Assembly: GCA_034666665.1 (NCBI GenBank)
Contig: JAXDLK010000161.1
Coordinates: forward strand, 1-16,052
Direction of reading: 5' to 3'
DNA from: JAXDLK01 sp034666665
GTDB lineage: Bacteria > Desulfobacterota > Binatia > JACPRU01
DNA length: 16,052 nucleotides
How positions within the stretch are numbered: position 1 is the first letter of the stretch; each line of letters starts with the position of its first letter. This document shows, in pieces, positions 15,982-16,052 of this stretch. Below the pieces are notes generated by a model. The model did no database searches. It had not been told where the DNA came from and saw only the letters and a program-made list of their open reading frames with translations. Both the position numbers and the translations under genes were made by a program.

Positions 15982-16052
15982 CGCCGCCACGCGAGCCACG
16001 CGGCGAGCAGGCGTTTGACGAATGGCGTCAGGCGGGTGCGGTTGTAGGTGTC
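15978..16052 (-). CDS. C-terminal end of an unidentified protein (partial)
   Basis: Reading from the right edge on the minus strand, 24 codons are open and end in TGA at 15980-15978, which overlaps the DUF3047 start as ATGA. The visible tail is DTYNRTRLTPFVKRLLAAWLAWRR, a short basic and amphipathic end with two tryptophans. It is too short to assign to a family. The stop/start overlap with an evident gene is the main evidence that it is real and forms an operon with it. The gene continues beyond the window. Confidence 0.6.
   Translation of the reverse strand, partial: DTYNRTRLTPFVKRLLAAWLAWRR

Overview
The window is high in G+C and tightly packed, and comes from a bacterial chromosome. A 14-subunit-type complex I, an MscL channel, PAS/HisKA kinases and a protein with a signal peptide all fit a Gram-negative bacterium. 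The NuoD style (MGPSHPASHGTI) and the DUF3047 gene make me lean towards Deltaproteobacteria/Myxococcota or a related uncultured high-GC phylum. That placement is an inference; no marker gene here fixes the taxon.

Region 1 (141-9668) is a NADH-quinone oxidoreductase (complex I) operon on the plus strand, in the order nuoA-C-D-E-H-J-K-L-M-N. The genes overlap by 4 nt or sit 2-50 nt apart, so they are almost certainly co-transcribed. They encode the whole membrane arm (A, H, J, K, L, M, N) with its proton-channel Glu/Lys residues intact, the quinone-site subunits C and D, and the [2Fe-2S] subunit E. The genes nuoB, nuoF, nuoG and nuoI are missing from their usual places, and no remnants are visible. 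Those four subunits carry the FMN and all the Fe-S clusters except the one in NuoE, so a working enzyme needs them from elsewhere in the genome. This is the main oddity of the window.

Region 2 (9669-9876) is the longest stretch without a gene (208 bp). It holds two strong hairpins inside an imperfect outer inverted repeat, followed by a plausible -10 box. It probably separates the nuo operon from the next unit.

Region 3 (9877-14000) has a CDP-alcohol phosphatidyltransferase family gene followed by two membrane-anchored histidine kinases. The second kinase has two PAS domains. No response regulator is encoded nearby. A promoter-like sequence lies before each of the first and third genes.

Region 4 (14078-15262) has a 65-residue zinc-ribbon protein, an MscL mechanosensitive channel with a second zinc ribbon as its cytoplasmic tail, and a SnoaL/NTF2-like protein. 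Region 5 (15250-16052) is on the minus strand: a DUF3047 secreted protein, whose end overlaps the SnoaL-like gene tail to tail, and the last 24 codons of an unidentified upstream gene that overlaps it by ATGA.

I see no rRNA, tRNA, CRISPR array, insertion sequence, transposase, phage gene or defence system. No gap between genes exceeds 300 bases.
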